Assembly: GCF_027706845.1 (NCBI RefSeq)
Contig: NZ_JAQGCZ010000002.1
Coordinates: 62,001 to 126,000 of the forward strand
Reading direction: 5' to 3'
DNA from: Mycolicibacterium sp. BiH015
GTDB lineage: Bacteria > Actinomycetota > Actinomycetes > Mycobacteriales > Mycobacteriaceae
DNA length: 64,000 nucleotides
Position 1 is the first letter of the stretch. The number at the start of each line of letters is the position of its first letter. The position numbers and the translations under genes are program-made. Shown piece by piece: positions 31,849 to 41,176 of this stretch. Below the pieces are notes generated by a model. It was not told where the DNA came from and made no database searches. It saw only the letters and a list, made by a program, of their open reading frames with translations.

Positions 31849-32841
31849 CTAGGGGCAGATGAGACTCCACAGCCTGTTGGCGCCTGACTGGACCGCCATG
31901 CCGGTCAGGATCTCGTCCCAGTGGCGCACCGACCCGTATTCGGAGCGCCATGCCAGCGCTGCGCGGGTGAACTCGTGCAATCGATGCTCGCTGGTGGTCC
32001 CGATCGCACCGTGAACCTGATGGGCGTTGCGCACCACCACGGTCGCCGCGTGGCCCGCGCACGAACGAGCGGCCGCGACAAGGAATTCCAGCGACGGCGA
32101 GGACCAATCCGAGGCTGTCGCGACCGACAGCGCGGACTCCGTCGCACTCCGTGCCAGTGCGGCTTCGGCGGCGATGTCGGCGATCTGATGCTGCACGGCC
32201 TGAAATTTGGCCAGCGGCCTGCCGAACTGGTGACGGGAGGTGGTGTGCTCGATGGACAAGTCGAGCGCACGGTCCAACGCGGCGCACACCTGAATCGACC
32301 GCACCAGAGCAGATCTGAGTCTCAGCTGTGCCAGCAGGTCACTGCTCACCGCGACGCCCTCCAGCGTGGCCGGATCGACAGTGACACCGTCCCTGGGCTC
32401 GCCGATCATATTGGCACCGGGCGTGATTGAGAGCTCATCCACGGACACGTCGGCCACGGCGTAGCTGCCGTCCCGTGGCCAGACGACGGCGATCCTCTCG
32501 GCGCGTGAGGCCCACGGCACAGCGGTCCCGACGCCGCGCTCGTCCAGCACGCACACCGTCCGTGTCGCCGCGTCGCACGGGACTCCGACCGAATCGAGAA
32601 GCCAGCAGGCCAGTAAGTCGTGTTCCGCCAGGGGGATCCGGGCACCGTGGCGTACCGCCGCGGACAACAGCTCGGCTGCCTCCATCCATCCTGCGCCGCT
32701 GCCGCCGGAATTCTCGGCACCGGTCAGCCGCACCAGGCCGAGCTCGTCGAGCCGGCGCCACACGTCGGCGTCTCGACCGTGCTCGGCGAACACCGCATCC
32801 ATCATCTCCGCCAGAGCGGGGTCGACTCCCGGTGTCGTCAC
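31849..32841 (-). CDS. Acyl-CoA dehydrogenase, short subunit
   Basis: A 330-residue acyl-CoA dehydrogenase family protein. The C-terminal helical domain is recognisable (RHQFGRPLAKFQAVQHQIADIAAEA; ATVVVRNAHQVHGAIGTTSEH), while the N-terminal domain is short and the FAD-binding beta domain is poorly conserved. It starts inside the stop of the 381-residue dehydrogenase (ATGA overlap). Such pairs form alpha2beta2 heterotetramers in mycobacterial steroid and acyl-CoA degradation (FadE pairs), which is the likely arrangement here. Confidence 0.85.
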   Translation of the reverse strand: MTTPGVDPALAEMMDAVFAEHGRDADVWRRLDELGLVRLTGAENSGGSGAGWMEAAELLSAAVRHGARIPLAEHDLLACWLLDSVGVPCDAATRTVCVLDERGVGTAVPWASRAERIAVVWPRDGSYAVADVSVDELSITPGANMIGEPRDGVTVDPATLEGVAVSSDLLAQLRLRSALVRSIQVCAALDRALDLSIEHTTSRHQFGRPLAKFQAVQHQIADIAAEAALARSATESALSVATASDWSSPSLEFLVAAARSCAGHAATVVVRNAHQVHGAIGTTSEHRLHEFTRAALAWRSEYGSVRHWDEILTGMAVQSGANRLWSLICP

Positions 32842-33983
32842 CGCATCCCCAGACCGCGCGCGATGACCCCGCGTAGCACCTCGTTGGTTCCGCCGCGCAG
32901 AGTGAACCCGGGGCGTTGGTCCACGGCAGCATTGGACAACAGGCAGAAATCCTGTCCCGCAGCAGGTTCTGCTGACAGATGCGCGAATTCGGCGATGTCG
33001 CCCTCAGTGGTGGTGCCGAGCACCTTGACGACGGCGGCGGGAACATCGGCGGGTTCGAGCCTCTCCAACGCCCCTGCCACTGCCGACGACATCTGGTGCA
33101 ATCCGGCGATGCGAGCAACCAGGCGGCCGAGTTCGGCGCTGCGCGGAATATGCTGCGCGGCCATGCTTTCCGCGCACTTGTCCAGCAGGACGAATGTCGA
33201 GAGGAAGCGCTCGGGTCCGCTGCGCTCGAAGGCCAACTCGGAGGTCACCTGTTGCCAGCCCTCGCCGATCGTCCCGAACACCATGGTGTCGGGCACGAAT
33301 ACGTTGTCGAGAATCACCTCGTTGAAATGATGGGCACCGTTCATCGACACGATCGGACGGATGTCCACGCCCGGCCCGCGCAGATCGACGATGAACTGAC
33401 TCAGTCCCGCGTGGCGGTGCGCCGGATCGACTGGCTCGGTGCGGACGAGCGCGATGAACGCGTGCGCGAGATGAGCACCTGAGGTCCAGACCTTCGTGCC
33501 GGTCAGCGCCCACCCGCCGTCCACGCGCTCCGCCTTGGTGCGCACGCTGGCCAGGTCGGAACCGGAATCCGGTTCACTCATCCCAATGCCGAAGAAGCAT
33601 TCGCCGCTCGCGATCTTCGGAAGGAACTCCCGCTTCTGAAACTCGGTGCCGTACTTGAGTAATGACGGCACGATCTGGCGATCGGCGATCCAATGCGCCG
33701 CGACCGGGGCGCCTGCGGCCAGCAGTTCCTCGGCGACGATGAACCTGTCGAGGAAGGAGCGGCCGTGCCCGCCGTAGGCGACGGGCACCGTCATCCCGAG
33801 CCATCCGCGTTCGGCGAGCGCTCGCGTGAAGTTCTCGTCCCAGCTGCTCAGCCAGGCGTCAGGGGACGGAGTGAACGTACCCGCGGCGAGTTGTTCGGCG
33901 AGGAACCGGCGCACCTCGGCCCGCAGGAATGCGCCGGCGGACGCGTCAGCGGTGGACGGTGGTACCAATCGGGATAGCGCCAT
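32838..33983 (-). CDS. Acyl-CoA dehydrogenase, FAD-binding partner
   Basis: A 381-residue acyl-CoA dehydrogenase with the complete FAD/substrate segment GIGMSEPDSGSDLASVRT, followed by WALTGTKVWTSGAHLA, and the C-terminal RPGFTLRGGTNEVLRGVIARGLGMR. It oxidises an acyl-CoA thioester at the alpha-beta bond. Together with the overlapping short subunit it probably forms a heterotetramer. The substrate is not readable. Its ATG shares a base with the stop of the upstream membrane protein gene. Confidence 0.88.
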   Translation of the reverse strand: MALSRLVPPSTADASAGAFLRAEVRRFLAEQLAAGTFTPSPDAWLSSWDENFTRALAERGWLGMTVPVAYGGHGRSFLDRFIVAEELLAAGAPVAAHWIADRQIVPSLLKYGTEFQKREFLPKIASGECFFGIGMSEPDSGSDLASVRTKAERVDGGWALTGTKVWTSGAHLAHAFIALVRTEPVDPAHRHAGLSQFIVDLRGPGVDIRPIVSMNGAHHFNEVILDNVFVPDTMVFGTIGEGWQQVTSELAFERSGPERFLSTFVLLDKCAESMAAQHIPRSAELGRLVARIAGLHQMSSAVAGALERLEPADVPAAVVKVLGTTTEGDIAEFAHLSAEPAAGQDFCLLSNAAVDQRPGFTLRGGTNEVLRGVIARGLGMR

Positions 33984-34645
33984 CAGTCTCCTCGGCCTTC
34001 CTCGGCGGCGGACATCTCCTCGGTGGGGGTGTCGTCAGGGGGAGGCGTAGCCGCGGCCTTGTCGGGCGGAGTCAATGCGATGCCCAGCGCGAGGAAGAAC
34101 GCGGCCGTCAGGGCACCGCCCAGGTAGTGGTTCATCGGGCCGCCGGGTGAGATGAAGCTGCCGGGCGGCCCGATGATCGTGATGGTTTCGATCAGTTGTT
34201 CCACCGTGAACACCGCGGCGGCGGTGCCCAGCCAGCGGGGCAGCTGACCTTCGTTGGCAGACAAGAGAATCGGGATCGCAACCAGGATGTGGGCGATCGT
34301 GGCAACCGGAAGCCACATCGCTCCGATGTCGTCGATGGCTCTCGCCGTCCCGACCGTCACCTGGCCCGGACGCAGCGCGGGCCCGGCGATGAACCACACC
34401 GAGATGCACAGCTGCGCGACGGTCACCGCGGACCCGAGGGCGAACAGGTGTGCGGGTGGCCCGACGAGGCTGTCTCGGGCGAACGCCAGGACGACGACAA
34501 CGGCGAGTACCGAGAACGCCAGCAGAAGTGCCTGGATGCGGACGACGCCGGGCTCGGGATTGGGCAGCGCGGGAAGCACCAGCACGGCTGCGGCGTAGAG
34601 CACCGCGAACGCGATACCTGCGATCATCGGGGCTCGGCGATTCAT
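33983..34645 (-). CDS. Membrane protein, unknown function
   Basis: A 220-residue protein with about six hydrophobic helices (for example MIAGIAFAVLYAAAVLVLPAL at the start, ~25-residue segments thereafter) and an acidic cytoplasmic tail (PPPDDTPTEEMSAAEEGRGD). ATG 34645 is preferred over TTG 34657. It is translationally coupled to the acyl-CoA dehydrogenase pair (one-base overlap), suggesting a shared transcript, perhaps in transport or sensing for that pathway. The family is not recognised. Confidence 0.7.
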   Translation of the reverse strand: MNRRAPMIAGIAFAVLYAAAVLVLPALPNPEPGVVRIQALLLAFSVLAVVVVLAFARDSLVGPPAHLFALGSAVTVAQLCISVWFIAGPALRPGQVTVGTARAIDDIGAMWLPVATIAHILVAIPILLSANEGQLPRWLGTAAAVFTVEQLIETITIIGPPGSFISPGGPMNHYLGGALTAAFFLALGIALTPPDKAAATPPPDDTPTEEMSAAEEGRGD

Positions 34646-34667
34646 ATTGAAGAGCAATGGTAGCCCC

Positions 34668-34721
34668 GCGCACGCGAGGAGCGGTCGGGCATCTGCGCAC
34701 GCGGAGAGCGGTCAGGCATCA
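34668..34721. repeat. 27-bp direct tandem duplication upstream of comEA
   Basis: Two adjacent 27-bp copies (34668-34694 and 34695-34721) match at 23 positions. The core CGCGAGGAGCGGTC (34673-34686) also occurs exactly at 11947-11960, just upstream of rbsK, and with two changes in the second copy here. The module sits beside the start of a minus-strand gene in both places. Confidence 0.6.
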
Positions 34722-34811
34722 GCTGTCCCCAACGCCGAATTCATCCACAGGCTGCGCCGGTCGGCATCGTGACGGTCCGTCATCGTCACCGGGCGGCAAT
34801 ACCGTCGTCCC

Positions 34812-35618
34812 ATGTCCACCGAATTGCCTGCCGATCGCCCGCGGCGACGCCTCGGATCCGGCGACGGCGCCGACGCCGCGGACGACGACCCACCGGACAC
34901 GTCGCTGTCGAGGTGGCTGCCCGCGCAGACGCAGTCCGGCCCGTCGGCGTGGCTGTCGAAGATCCGTGCCGATCCGGGGCGCGCCGGTGTCGTGGCACTC
35001 GGCGTGGTCGGGGTCATCGCCGTGCTGGTGACCGTTCTGACATTGATTCGGGACAGCCCGCCCGCAGTGGTCTCGGCCAAACTCCCGCCTGTCGAAATGG
35101 TCTCCTCGGCGGCCCCCACGTCCCAGGCGCCGGCAGGTCACGGGCAGCCAGTCGTGGTCAGCGTCGTCGGTCTGGTCCACACCCCGGGCCTGGTCACCCT
35201 CGACCCCGGCGCACGGATCGCCGACGCGCTCGACGCCGCGGGCGGTGCACTCGACGGCGCCGACGTGCTGGGCCTGAACCTGGCGCGGCGCGTCGCCGAC
35301 GGCGAACAGATCGTCGTGGGCATCGGTGCGCCGCCTGGGCAGCCGACTGAAATGGGTAGCTCGGTTGTGGCTCAACAGCCGGCGCCCGCGGCCGCGACCT
35401 CCGCCGAAGATGCCTCGGCTGCAACGGGTTTGATCGACCTGAACGCTGCCACCGCCGAACAGCTCGACACCCTGCCCGGTGTCGGACCGGTGACGGCCGC
35501 GGCAATCATTGCGTGGCGCGATGCCAACGGCCGCTTCGACAGTGTGGACCAGCTTGGAGACGTCGACGGCATCGGACCCGCCAGGCTCGACAAGCTGCGT
35601 GACCTCGTCCGTGTCTGA
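34812..35618 (+). CDS. comEA: ComEA family DNA-binding protein
   Basis: A 268-residue membrane-anchored protein. A cytoplasmic acidic N-terminus is followed by one transmembrane helix (~60-80), an SLBB domain (~112-175, VVVSVVGLVHTPGLVTLDPGARI), a Pro/Ala linker and a C-terminal helix-hairpin-helix pair (LIDLNAATAEQLDTLPGVGPVTAAAIIAWR) that binds double-stranded DNA. It is followed by comEC after 5 bp, as in other mycobacteria. TACCGT (34800-34805), six bases before the ATG, is a -10 candidate. DNA uptake by this pair in mycobacteria is not well established. Confidence 0.92.
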   Translation: MSTELPADRPRRRLGSGDGADAADDDPPDTSLSRWLPAQTQSGPSAWLSKIRADPGRAGVVALGVVGVIAVLVTVLTLIRDSPPAVVSAKLPPVEMVSSAAPTSQAPAGHGQPVVVSVVGLVHTPGLVTLDPGARIADALDAAGGALDGADVLGLNLARRVADGEQIVVGIGAPPGQPTEMGSSVVAQQPAPAAATSAEDASAATGLIDLNAATAEQLDTLPGVGPVTAAAIIAWRDANGRFDSVDQLGDVDGIGPARLDKLRDLVRV

Positions 35619-35623
35619 CCGCG

Positions 35624-37087
35624 GTGGATCTGCGACTCGTCCCGGCCGCGCTGACAAGCTGGGCGGTGACGGCCGGCGGCATCCTCTGGTTCCAGGGCGG
35701 TGCGGCCGCGGTGGTCGTGAGTGCGGTGGCGCTCACCGCCGGCGCGGGCTGGTGGGCCGCACGTCGCGGTGCGGGCGTTCGCGGTCGCCGGGCGCTGACG
35801 ACGAGTGTGCTGGCGGTGGCACTCGTCGGAATTGGGTTTGCAGTGGCCGTGACGGTGCGGGTGGGCGCGGTCCAGAGTCACCCAGTTACACAGTATTTCG
35901 GTTCGATCACCTCGGTTACGGTGATGCCGTCAGAGGCGCCGCGAGTTCTCGATGGTGGCCGCACGCTGATCCGCGGGTCGCTGTTGGTGCTCGACGGCGC
36001 CGAAACCTCCGGCGATGTCGTGGTATTCGCCTCGGGGGCGGATTACGCGATGCTCACGGCGGGGCAGCCGGCGGCATTCCGTGCTCAGGTCGGGCGACCC
36101 AAGCGGCGCGACCTGAGCATCGCGGTGCTCTCGGCGACGGGCGAGCCGGTGCATGGCGAGGCGGCGCCGATCCTTCGGGCGGCTCATCACCTGCGTGTGC
36201 GATTCGCCGATTCCGCTCGGCTGACGCTCCCTCCCGCCGAGGCCGCGATGCTGCCCGCCCTCGTCCTCGGTGACACCTCCGCGGTGACTGCAGAGACGAC
36301 GGCTGAGTTTCGAGAGTCCGGCCTTTCGCATTTGACCGCGGTGTCCGGCGCCAACGTGACGATCGTGTGCGGGGCGGTGCTGATGTCCGCGATGTTGATC
36401 GGACCGCGGGCGGCGGTCGGGCTGGCGGCAGTCACGTTGGTGGCGTTCGTGATCGTCGTCCAGCCGTCAGCGAGTGTGTTGCGTGCCGCAGTGATGGGTG
36501 CGATCACTCTGCTGGCGGTGCTGTCGCATCGGCGGCGTCAGGCGCTCCCAGCGCTGTCGGCGACGGTGATCGCGCTGATGATCGGCGCACCGCAGCTGGC
36601 CGTGGATATCGGGTTCGCGCTGTCGGCTTCGGCCACCGCGGCGCTGGTCGTGCTTGCTCCGGTGTGGTCGCGACGGCTGACCGGGCGGGGCTGGCCGAAA
36701 CCACTCGCAGACGCTGTCAGCGTGGCGCTGGCCGCGCAGCTTGTCACGGCGCCCCTGGTGGCGGGAGTGTCGGGTTCGGTCAGCCTGGTCGCCGTCGCGG
36801 CGAACCTCGTGGTCGCACCGGTGATCCCGCCCATCACCGTCATCGGGACGGCGGCGGCCGCGTTGTGCGCCGTGTGGCCCGCCGGTGCCGAGTTGCTCAT
36901 CCGCTTCACCGGTCCAGAGGTGTGGTGGCTGCTGGGAGTGGCGCGCTGGGCCGCGGAGATGCCTGCGGCGTCGGTCCCGGTGCCGCCGGGTGTCGCGGGC
37001 GTGGCCACCGTCGTGGTTGCGGCAACGGTGATCGGGGCGGTGTGGCATTGGGCGGTGTCGGCGGGACGTGACACCATCGACCGGTGA
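35624..37087 (+). CDS. comEC: ComEC/Rec2 DNA uptake channel protein
   Basis: A 487-residue ComEC/Rec2 membrane protein with several helices. The competence-domain signature [17 protein letters not shown] (around residue 225) is clear. It is shorter than full ComEC of competent bacteria (~750 residues): no C-terminal metallo-beta-lactamase domain is present, the usual actinobacterial form. It starts with GTG at 35624, 5 bp after comEA, and its stop overlaps the holA start (GTGA). Role in DNA uptake is inferred from family. Confidence 0.9.
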   Translation: MDLRLVPAALTSWAVTAGGILWFQGGAAAVVVSAVALTAGAGWWAARRGAGVRGRRALTTSVLAVALVGIGFAVAVTVRVGAVQSHPVTQYFGSITSVTVMPSEAPRVLDGGRTLIRGSLLVLDGAETSGDVVVFASGADYAMLTAGQPAAFRAQVGRPKRRDLSIAVLSATGEPVHGEAAPILRAAHHLRVRFADSARLTLPPAEAAMLPALVLGDTSAVTAETTAEFRESGLSHLTAVSGANVTIVCGAVLMSAMLIGPRAAVGLAAVTLVAFVIVVQPSASVLRAAVMGAITLLAVLSHRRRQALPALSATVIALMIGAPQLAVDIGFALSASATAALVVLAPVWSRRLTGRGWPKPLADAVSVALAAQLVTAPLVAGVSGSVSLVAVAANLVVAPVIPPITVIGTAAAALCAVWPAGAELLIRFTGPEVWWLLGVARWAAEMPAASVPVPPGVAGVATVVVAATVIGAVWHWAVSAGRDTIDR

Positions 37088-38040
37088 GTGTGACGGGCCT
37101 GCACCTGGTTCTGGGTGACGAGGAGCTTCTTGTCGAACGCGCGGTGACGCGGGTGCTCACGAGCGCCCGCGCGTCGGCTGGGACATCCGACGTACCCGTC
37201 GATCGCATGCGCGCGGGTGAGGTCAGTGTCAGCGAGCTCGCCGAGCTACTCAGCCCGTCGCTGTTCGCCGACGAGAGGGTGGTCGTGTTGGAGGCCGCCG
37301 CCGAGGCCGGGAAGGACGCTGTCGCGCTCATTCAGAACGCGGCAGCCGACCTGCCGGAGGGCACCTTGCTGGTGGTCGTCCACTCCGGCGGGGGCCGGGC
37401 GAAGGCGCTCGCGGATCACCTCAAGAAGGTGGGCGCCGAGGTGCATCCGTGTGCACGGGTCACCAAGGCGTCCGAGCGGGCCGACTTCGTCCGCAAAGAG
37501 TTCCGTGCGCTGCGCGCGAAGGTCGACGACGCGACCGTGACCGCCGTGCTCGACGCGGTCGGTTCGGACCTTCGCGAGCTTGCTTCGGCTTGCTCGCAGC
37601 TGGTGGCCGACACGGGAGGCACGGTCGACGCGCCGGCGGTACGCAGGTATCACTCGGGTCGGGCCGAGGTGAAGGGCTTCGACATCGCCGACAAGGCCGT
37701 GCTCGGTGATGTAGCGGGAGCGGCCGAGGCGCTGCGCTGGGCGATGATGGCCGGCGAACCACACGTGGTGCTCGCCGACGCGCTGGCCGAAGCCGTGCAC
37801 ACGATCGCGAGGGTGGCACCGCTGTCGGGGGATCCATACCGACTGGCTGGTGAACTCGGTATGCCGCCGTGGCGTGTGCAGAAGGCCCAAAAACAGGCCA
37901 GGCGCTGGTCGCGGGAGTCGGTGGCGGAGGCGGTGCGGCTGGTGGCCGCGCTCAACGCCGACGTCAAGGGCGTCGCGGTCGACGCGGATTACGCGCTGGA
38001 GAAAGCAGTCCGCTCAGTCGCGCAGCTGATAAGCGAGTAA
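37084..38040 (+). CDS. holA: DNA polymerase III subunit delta
   Basis: A 318-residue clamp-loader delta subunit, which opens the sliding clamp. The N-terminal [16 protein letters not shown] and the central helical domain ([40 protein letters not shown]) match HolA proteins. The GTG start overlaps the comEC stop, and comEA-comEC-holA is the common order in bacteria. A terminator-like stem lies between its stop and the convergent rpsT. Confidence 0.93.
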   Translation: MSVTGLHLVLGDEELLVERAVTRVLTSARASAGTSDVPVDRMRAGEVSVSELAELLSPSLFADERVVVLEAAAEAGKDAVALIQNAAADLPEGTLLVVVHSGGGRAKALADHLKKVGAEVHPCARVTKASERADFVRKEFRALRAKVDDATVTAVLDAVGSDLRELASACSQLVADTGGTVDAPAVRRYHSGRAEVKGFDIADKAVLGDVAGAAEALRWAMMAGEPHVVLADALAEAVHTIARVAPLSGDPYRLAGELGMPPWRVQKAQKQARRWSRESVAEAVRLVAALNADVKGVAVDADYALEKAVRSVAQLISE

Positions 38041-38065
38041 CAGCTGGTCAGCGACTGAGCGGTGG

Positions 38066-38090
38066 GAGCTGGGTTCTGAGCCCGAAGCTC
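38066..38090. terminator. Stem-loop between holA and rpsT
   Basis: GAGCT-GGG (38066-38073) pairs with CCC (38081-38083) and AGCTC (38086-38090), with a two-base bulge and a 7-nt loop. It separates the convergent holA and rpsT genes and touches the rpsT stop codon. Confidence 0.5.
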
Positions 38091-38349
38091 AGATCTTCTG
38101 AAGAGCCTTGGCAAGCGCCGACTTGCGGTTGGCGGCCTGATTCTTGTGGATGACGCCCTTGCTGGCGGCCTTGTCGAGCTTGCGGCTGGTCGAAACCAGC
38201 AGCTCGCCGGCCTTTTCCTTGTCGCCGGCCTCGATGGCTTCACGGAAGCCGCGAACCGCAGTGTGCAGCGACGACTTCACCGACTTGTTGCGCAGCCTGC
38301 GGCGCTCGTTGGTGAGGATTCGCTTCTGCTGCGACTTGATGTTGGCCAC
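38089..38349 (-). CDS. rpsT: 30S ribosomal protein S20
   Basis: An 86-residue S20, the length known in mycobacteria, binding 16S rRNA early in 30S assembly. The sequence starts [25 protein letters not shown] and is highly basic. The start is GTG at 38349 with AGAAGGAA upstream; the longer open frame to 38508 has no homology. It is transcribed opposite to the holA operon and has its own promoter. E. coli S20 represses its own translation; the leader hairpin here may do likewise. Confidence 0.97.
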   Translation of the reverse strand: MANIKSQQKRILTNERRRLRNKSVKSSLHTAVRGFREAIEAGDKEKAGELLVSTSRKLDKAASKGVIHKNQAANRKSALAKALQKI

Positions 38350-38394
38350 GCGTGTATTCCTTCTAAATCTCGACTGAGTTGCTGAAGTCTTGGG

Positions 38395-38451
38395 GCGCCC
38401 GCACGGGCGCAGCGACTGTTCAGGGTACCAGCGAGTGGGTAAAACCCCCAA
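38395..38451 (-). promoter_or_regulatory. rpsT promoter and leader hairpin
   Basis: On the minus strand, TTGGGG (38446-38451) and TACCCT (38422-38427) are 18 bp apart, a SigA-type promoter. In the ~70-nt leader GCGCCC and GGGCGC (38395-38410) form a perfect six-bp hairpin with a GTGC loop. Confidence 0.5.
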
Positions 38452-38553
38452 AGCGAGATGGACTGGCCTGCCGAAATGGCCAGGATGCTGCAGCATGTCA
38501 TTGGGCATTCACATGCTCGCGCAACGTGCGCCCGGCAAAGAGTAGGGGACATC

Positions 38554-40188
38554 TTGGCGACCGAAACAGCACGGCCCGCGAAAACCGCCGCAAAGACAGC
38601 TGGCAAGCGGCATGACGGGATTTTCGGGGGCTACAACAAACTCGGGTCGTACGCCAAAGCCTTCGACGAGATGTTCGACTCTCATGGCAACGTCCGCGGA
38701 CCCTACAAGGGCATCCACAAGGAGCTTGCCCCGTCGGACGTGTCCGACCTGGAGGCTCGCACCGAGGCACTCGGTCGCGCGTTCATCGACCAGGGCATCA
38801 CGTTCTCGCTGTCGGGCCAGGAACGGCCTTTCCCGCTGGACCTCGTGCCCAGGGTCATCTCGGCGGCCGAATGGACGCGCCTTGAACGCGGCATCCGGCA
38901 ACGGGTCATGGCGCTGGAGATGTACCTCGACGACATCTACGGCGAGCAGGAGATCCTTCGCGACGGCGTCATCCCGCGCCGGCTCGTCACGTCCTGCGAG
39001 CACTTCCACCGCGAGGCGGTCGGCATCGTCCCGCCCAACGGCGTGCGCATCCACGTTGCCGGCATCGACCTGATCCGCGACGCGCAAGGCAACTGGCGGG
39101 TGCTCGAAGACAACCTGAGGTCCCCGTCGGGTGTCTCCTACGTGATGGAGAACCGACGCACGATGGCGCGCGTGTTCCCGAACCTGTTCGCCACTCACCG
39201 GGTGCGCGCCGTCGGCGACTACTCATCTCATCTGCTGCGCGCCCTGCGTAACGCCGCCGCCAACAACGTCGCCGATCCGACCGTCGTCGTGCTCACGCCC
39301 GGCGTCTACAACTCCGCCTACTTCGAGCACTCGTTGCTGGCCCGCCAGATGGGTGTCGAGCTCGTCGAGGGTCGTGACCTGTTCTGCCGCGACAACGCCG
39401 TCTACATGCGCACCACCGAAGGTGAACGCCAGGTCGACGTCATCTACCGACGCATCGACGACGACTACCTCGATCCGATGCAGTTCAAGCCCGACTCCGT
39501 GCTCGGTGTCGCTGGAGTCCTCAACGCCGCGAGGGCGGGCAACGTCGTCATCTCGAGCGCTGTCGGCAACGGGGTGGGCGACGACAAGCTCGTCTACACC
39601 TACGTTCCAACGATCATCGAGTACTACCTCGGCGAGAAGCCGCTGCTGGCCAACGTCGACACGTTCCGCTGCTGGCTCGACGACGAGCGCGAAGAGGTAC
39701 TGGACAGGGTGGCGGAGTTGGTCATCAAGCCTGTCGAGGGCTCGGGCGGCTATGGGATCGTGTTCGGTCCCGACGCGTCCGAGAAGGAGCTGGCAACGAT
39801 CACCAAGAAGATCATCGCCGATCCGCGCGGCTGGATCGCCCAGCCGGTCATGCAGCTCTCGACGGTTCCCACCCACATCGACGACAAATTGGCGCCCCGC
39901 CACGTCGACCTGCGCCCGTTCGCCGTCAACGACGGCAACGACGTGTGGGTGCTGCCGGGCGGCCTGACCCGCGTCGCGCTGCCCGAGGGCTCGCTGGTGG
40001 TGAACTCCAGCCAGGGCGGTGGCTCCAAGGACACCTGGGTGCTTGCCTCGCGAACGTCGGTCGCCGATCGCGAGCTCGCCGCGGCCGAAGTGGTGCGCTC
40101 GCTGCCGACCACGGCGAGCAAGAACGGCAGCAAGAACGGCAAAGTCGACAACACGCAGGATCAGCAACAGCAGCAGAACCAACAGTAG
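38554..40188 (+). CDS. Circularly permuted ATP-grasp protein
   Basis: A 544-residue protein of the family of Rv2411c (circularly permuted ATP-grasp type 2). Recognisable blocks are GIDLIRDAQGNWRVLEDNLRSPSG, the VIKPVEGSGGYGIVFGPDAS nucleotide loop (~395) and LRPFAVNDGNDVWVLPGGLTR. Start choice: TTG 38554 with GGGGA just upstream; ATG 38458 would add a poorly conserved stretch. A short Gln/Asn-rich end (DQQQQQNQQ) is unusual. It is followed by alpha-E and transglutaminase genes, a triad predicted by comparative genomics to make or ligate peptides; the substrate is unknown. Confidence 0.88.
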   Translation: MATETARPAKTAAKTAGKRHDGIFGGYNKLGSYAKAFDEMFDSHGNVRGPYKGIHKELAPSDVSDLEARTEALGRAFIDQGITFSLSGQERPFPLDLVPRVISAAEWTRLERGIRQRVMALEMYLDDIYGEQEILRDGVIPRRLVTSCEHFHREAVGIVPPNGVRIHVAGIDLIRDAQGNWRVLEDNLRSPSGVSYVMENRRTMARVFPNLFATHRVRAVGDYSSHLLRALRNAAANNVADPTVVVLTPGVYNSAYFEHSLLARQMGVELVEGRDLFCRDNAVYMRTTEGERQVDVIYRRIDDDYLDPMQFKPDSVLGVAGVLNAARAGNVVISSAVGNGVGDDKLVYTYVPTIIEYYLGEKPLLANVDTFRCWLDDEREEVLDRVAELVIKPVEGSGGYGIVFGPDASEKELATITKKIIADPRGWIAQPVMQLSTVPTHIDDKLAPRHVDLRPFAVNDGNDVWVLPGGLTRVALPEGSLVVNSSQGGGSKDTWVLASRTSVADRELAAAEVVRSLPTTASKNGSKNGKVDNTQDQQQQQNQQ

Positions 40189-40201
40189 GGGGCGCTGAAA
40201 T

Positions 40202-41176
40202 ATGTTGGCACGAAACGCCGAATCGTTGTACTGGATCGGGCGCTACGTCGAGCGCGCGGACGACACCGCCCGGATTCTGGACGTGACCGTCCACCAGCTG
40301 CTGGAGGACTCGAGCGTCGATCCGGACCTGGCCTCGCGCACGCTGCTCAAGGTTCTCGGGATCGAGCCGCCCGATGAGCGTCTCGATGTATGGTCGCTGA
40401 CCGATATCGTCGCGTTCAGCCGCGAGACGTACGGAGGCTGTTCGATTGTCGAGGCGATCTCGGCGGCCCGCGAAAATGCCCGAGGCGCACGGGAAGTCAC
40501 CTCGACTGAGATCTGGGAGTGCCTCAACACGACGTACAACGCACTGGCCGAGCGGGAGCGCGCGGCCAAGCGGCTGGGTCCGCACGAGTTCCTGTCCTAC
40601 GTCGAGGGCAGGGCGGCGATGTTCGCCGGGCTGGCCGACTCCACGTTGAGCCGCGACGACGGTTACCGCTTCATGGTGCTCGGCCGCGCGCTGGAACGCG
40701 TCGACATGACGGTGCGCCTTCTGCTTTCACGTGTCGGGGACAGCGCGTCCTCGCCCGCATGGGTCACCCTGCTGAGGTCCGCAGGCGCGCACGACACCTA
40801 CCTGCGGACCTATCGTGGTGTGCTCGACGCAGGCCGGGTGGTCGAGTTCATGTTGCTGGATCGGCTTTTCCCGCGCTCGATCTTCTACTCGCTGAGGCTG
40901 GCCGAGCACAGCCTCGACGAATTGATGAACCGCCCGCACAACCGTCTCGGTGCGACCGCCGAGGCGCAGCGTCTGCTCGGCCGGGCCCGCAGCGAGCTTG
41001 AATTCCTCCAGCCCGGAGTGCTGCTGGACTCTTTGGAGCAGCGGCTGGCCGGTCTGCAGCAGACCTGCTTCGACGTCGGAGAAGCGTTGGCGCTGCAGTA
41101 CTTCCACTCCGCCCCCTGGGTCGCGTGGACGGATGCGGGACACAACGCGTTGGTGATCGAAGAGGGAGAAATTTAG
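40202..41176 (+). CDS. Alpha-E domain protein
   Basis: A 324-residue all-helical protein of the family of Rv2410c. The diagnostic N-terminus LARNAESLYWIGRYVERADDTARILD carries the conserved Glu and Arg residues of the alpha-E domain. It starts 13 bp after the ATP-grasp gene and ends directly at the transglutaminase start. The family always travels with circularly permuted ATP-grasp proteins and is thought to form a complex with them; no enzymatic activity is established. Confidence 0.88.
   Translation: MLARNAESLYWIGRYVERADDTARILDVTVHQLLEDSSVDPDLASRTLLKVLGIEPPDERLDVWSLTDIVAFSRETYGGCSIVEAISAARENARGAREVTSTEIWECLNTTYNALAERERAAKRLGPHEFLSYVEGRAAMFAGLADSTLSRDDGYRFMVLGRALERVDMTVRLLLSRVGDSASSPAWVTLLRSAGAHDTYLRTYRGVLDAGRVVEFMLLDRLFPRSIFYSLRLAEHSLDELMNRPHNRLGATAEAQRLLGRARSELEFLQPGVLLDSLEQRLAGLQQTCFDVGEALALQYFHSAPWVAWTDAGHNALVIEEGEI

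Noticed and set aside
39223..40182. 319-residue minus-strand frame
   Set aside because: Antisense to the ATP-grasp gene, with Val/Asp/Gly/His-biased shadow composition.
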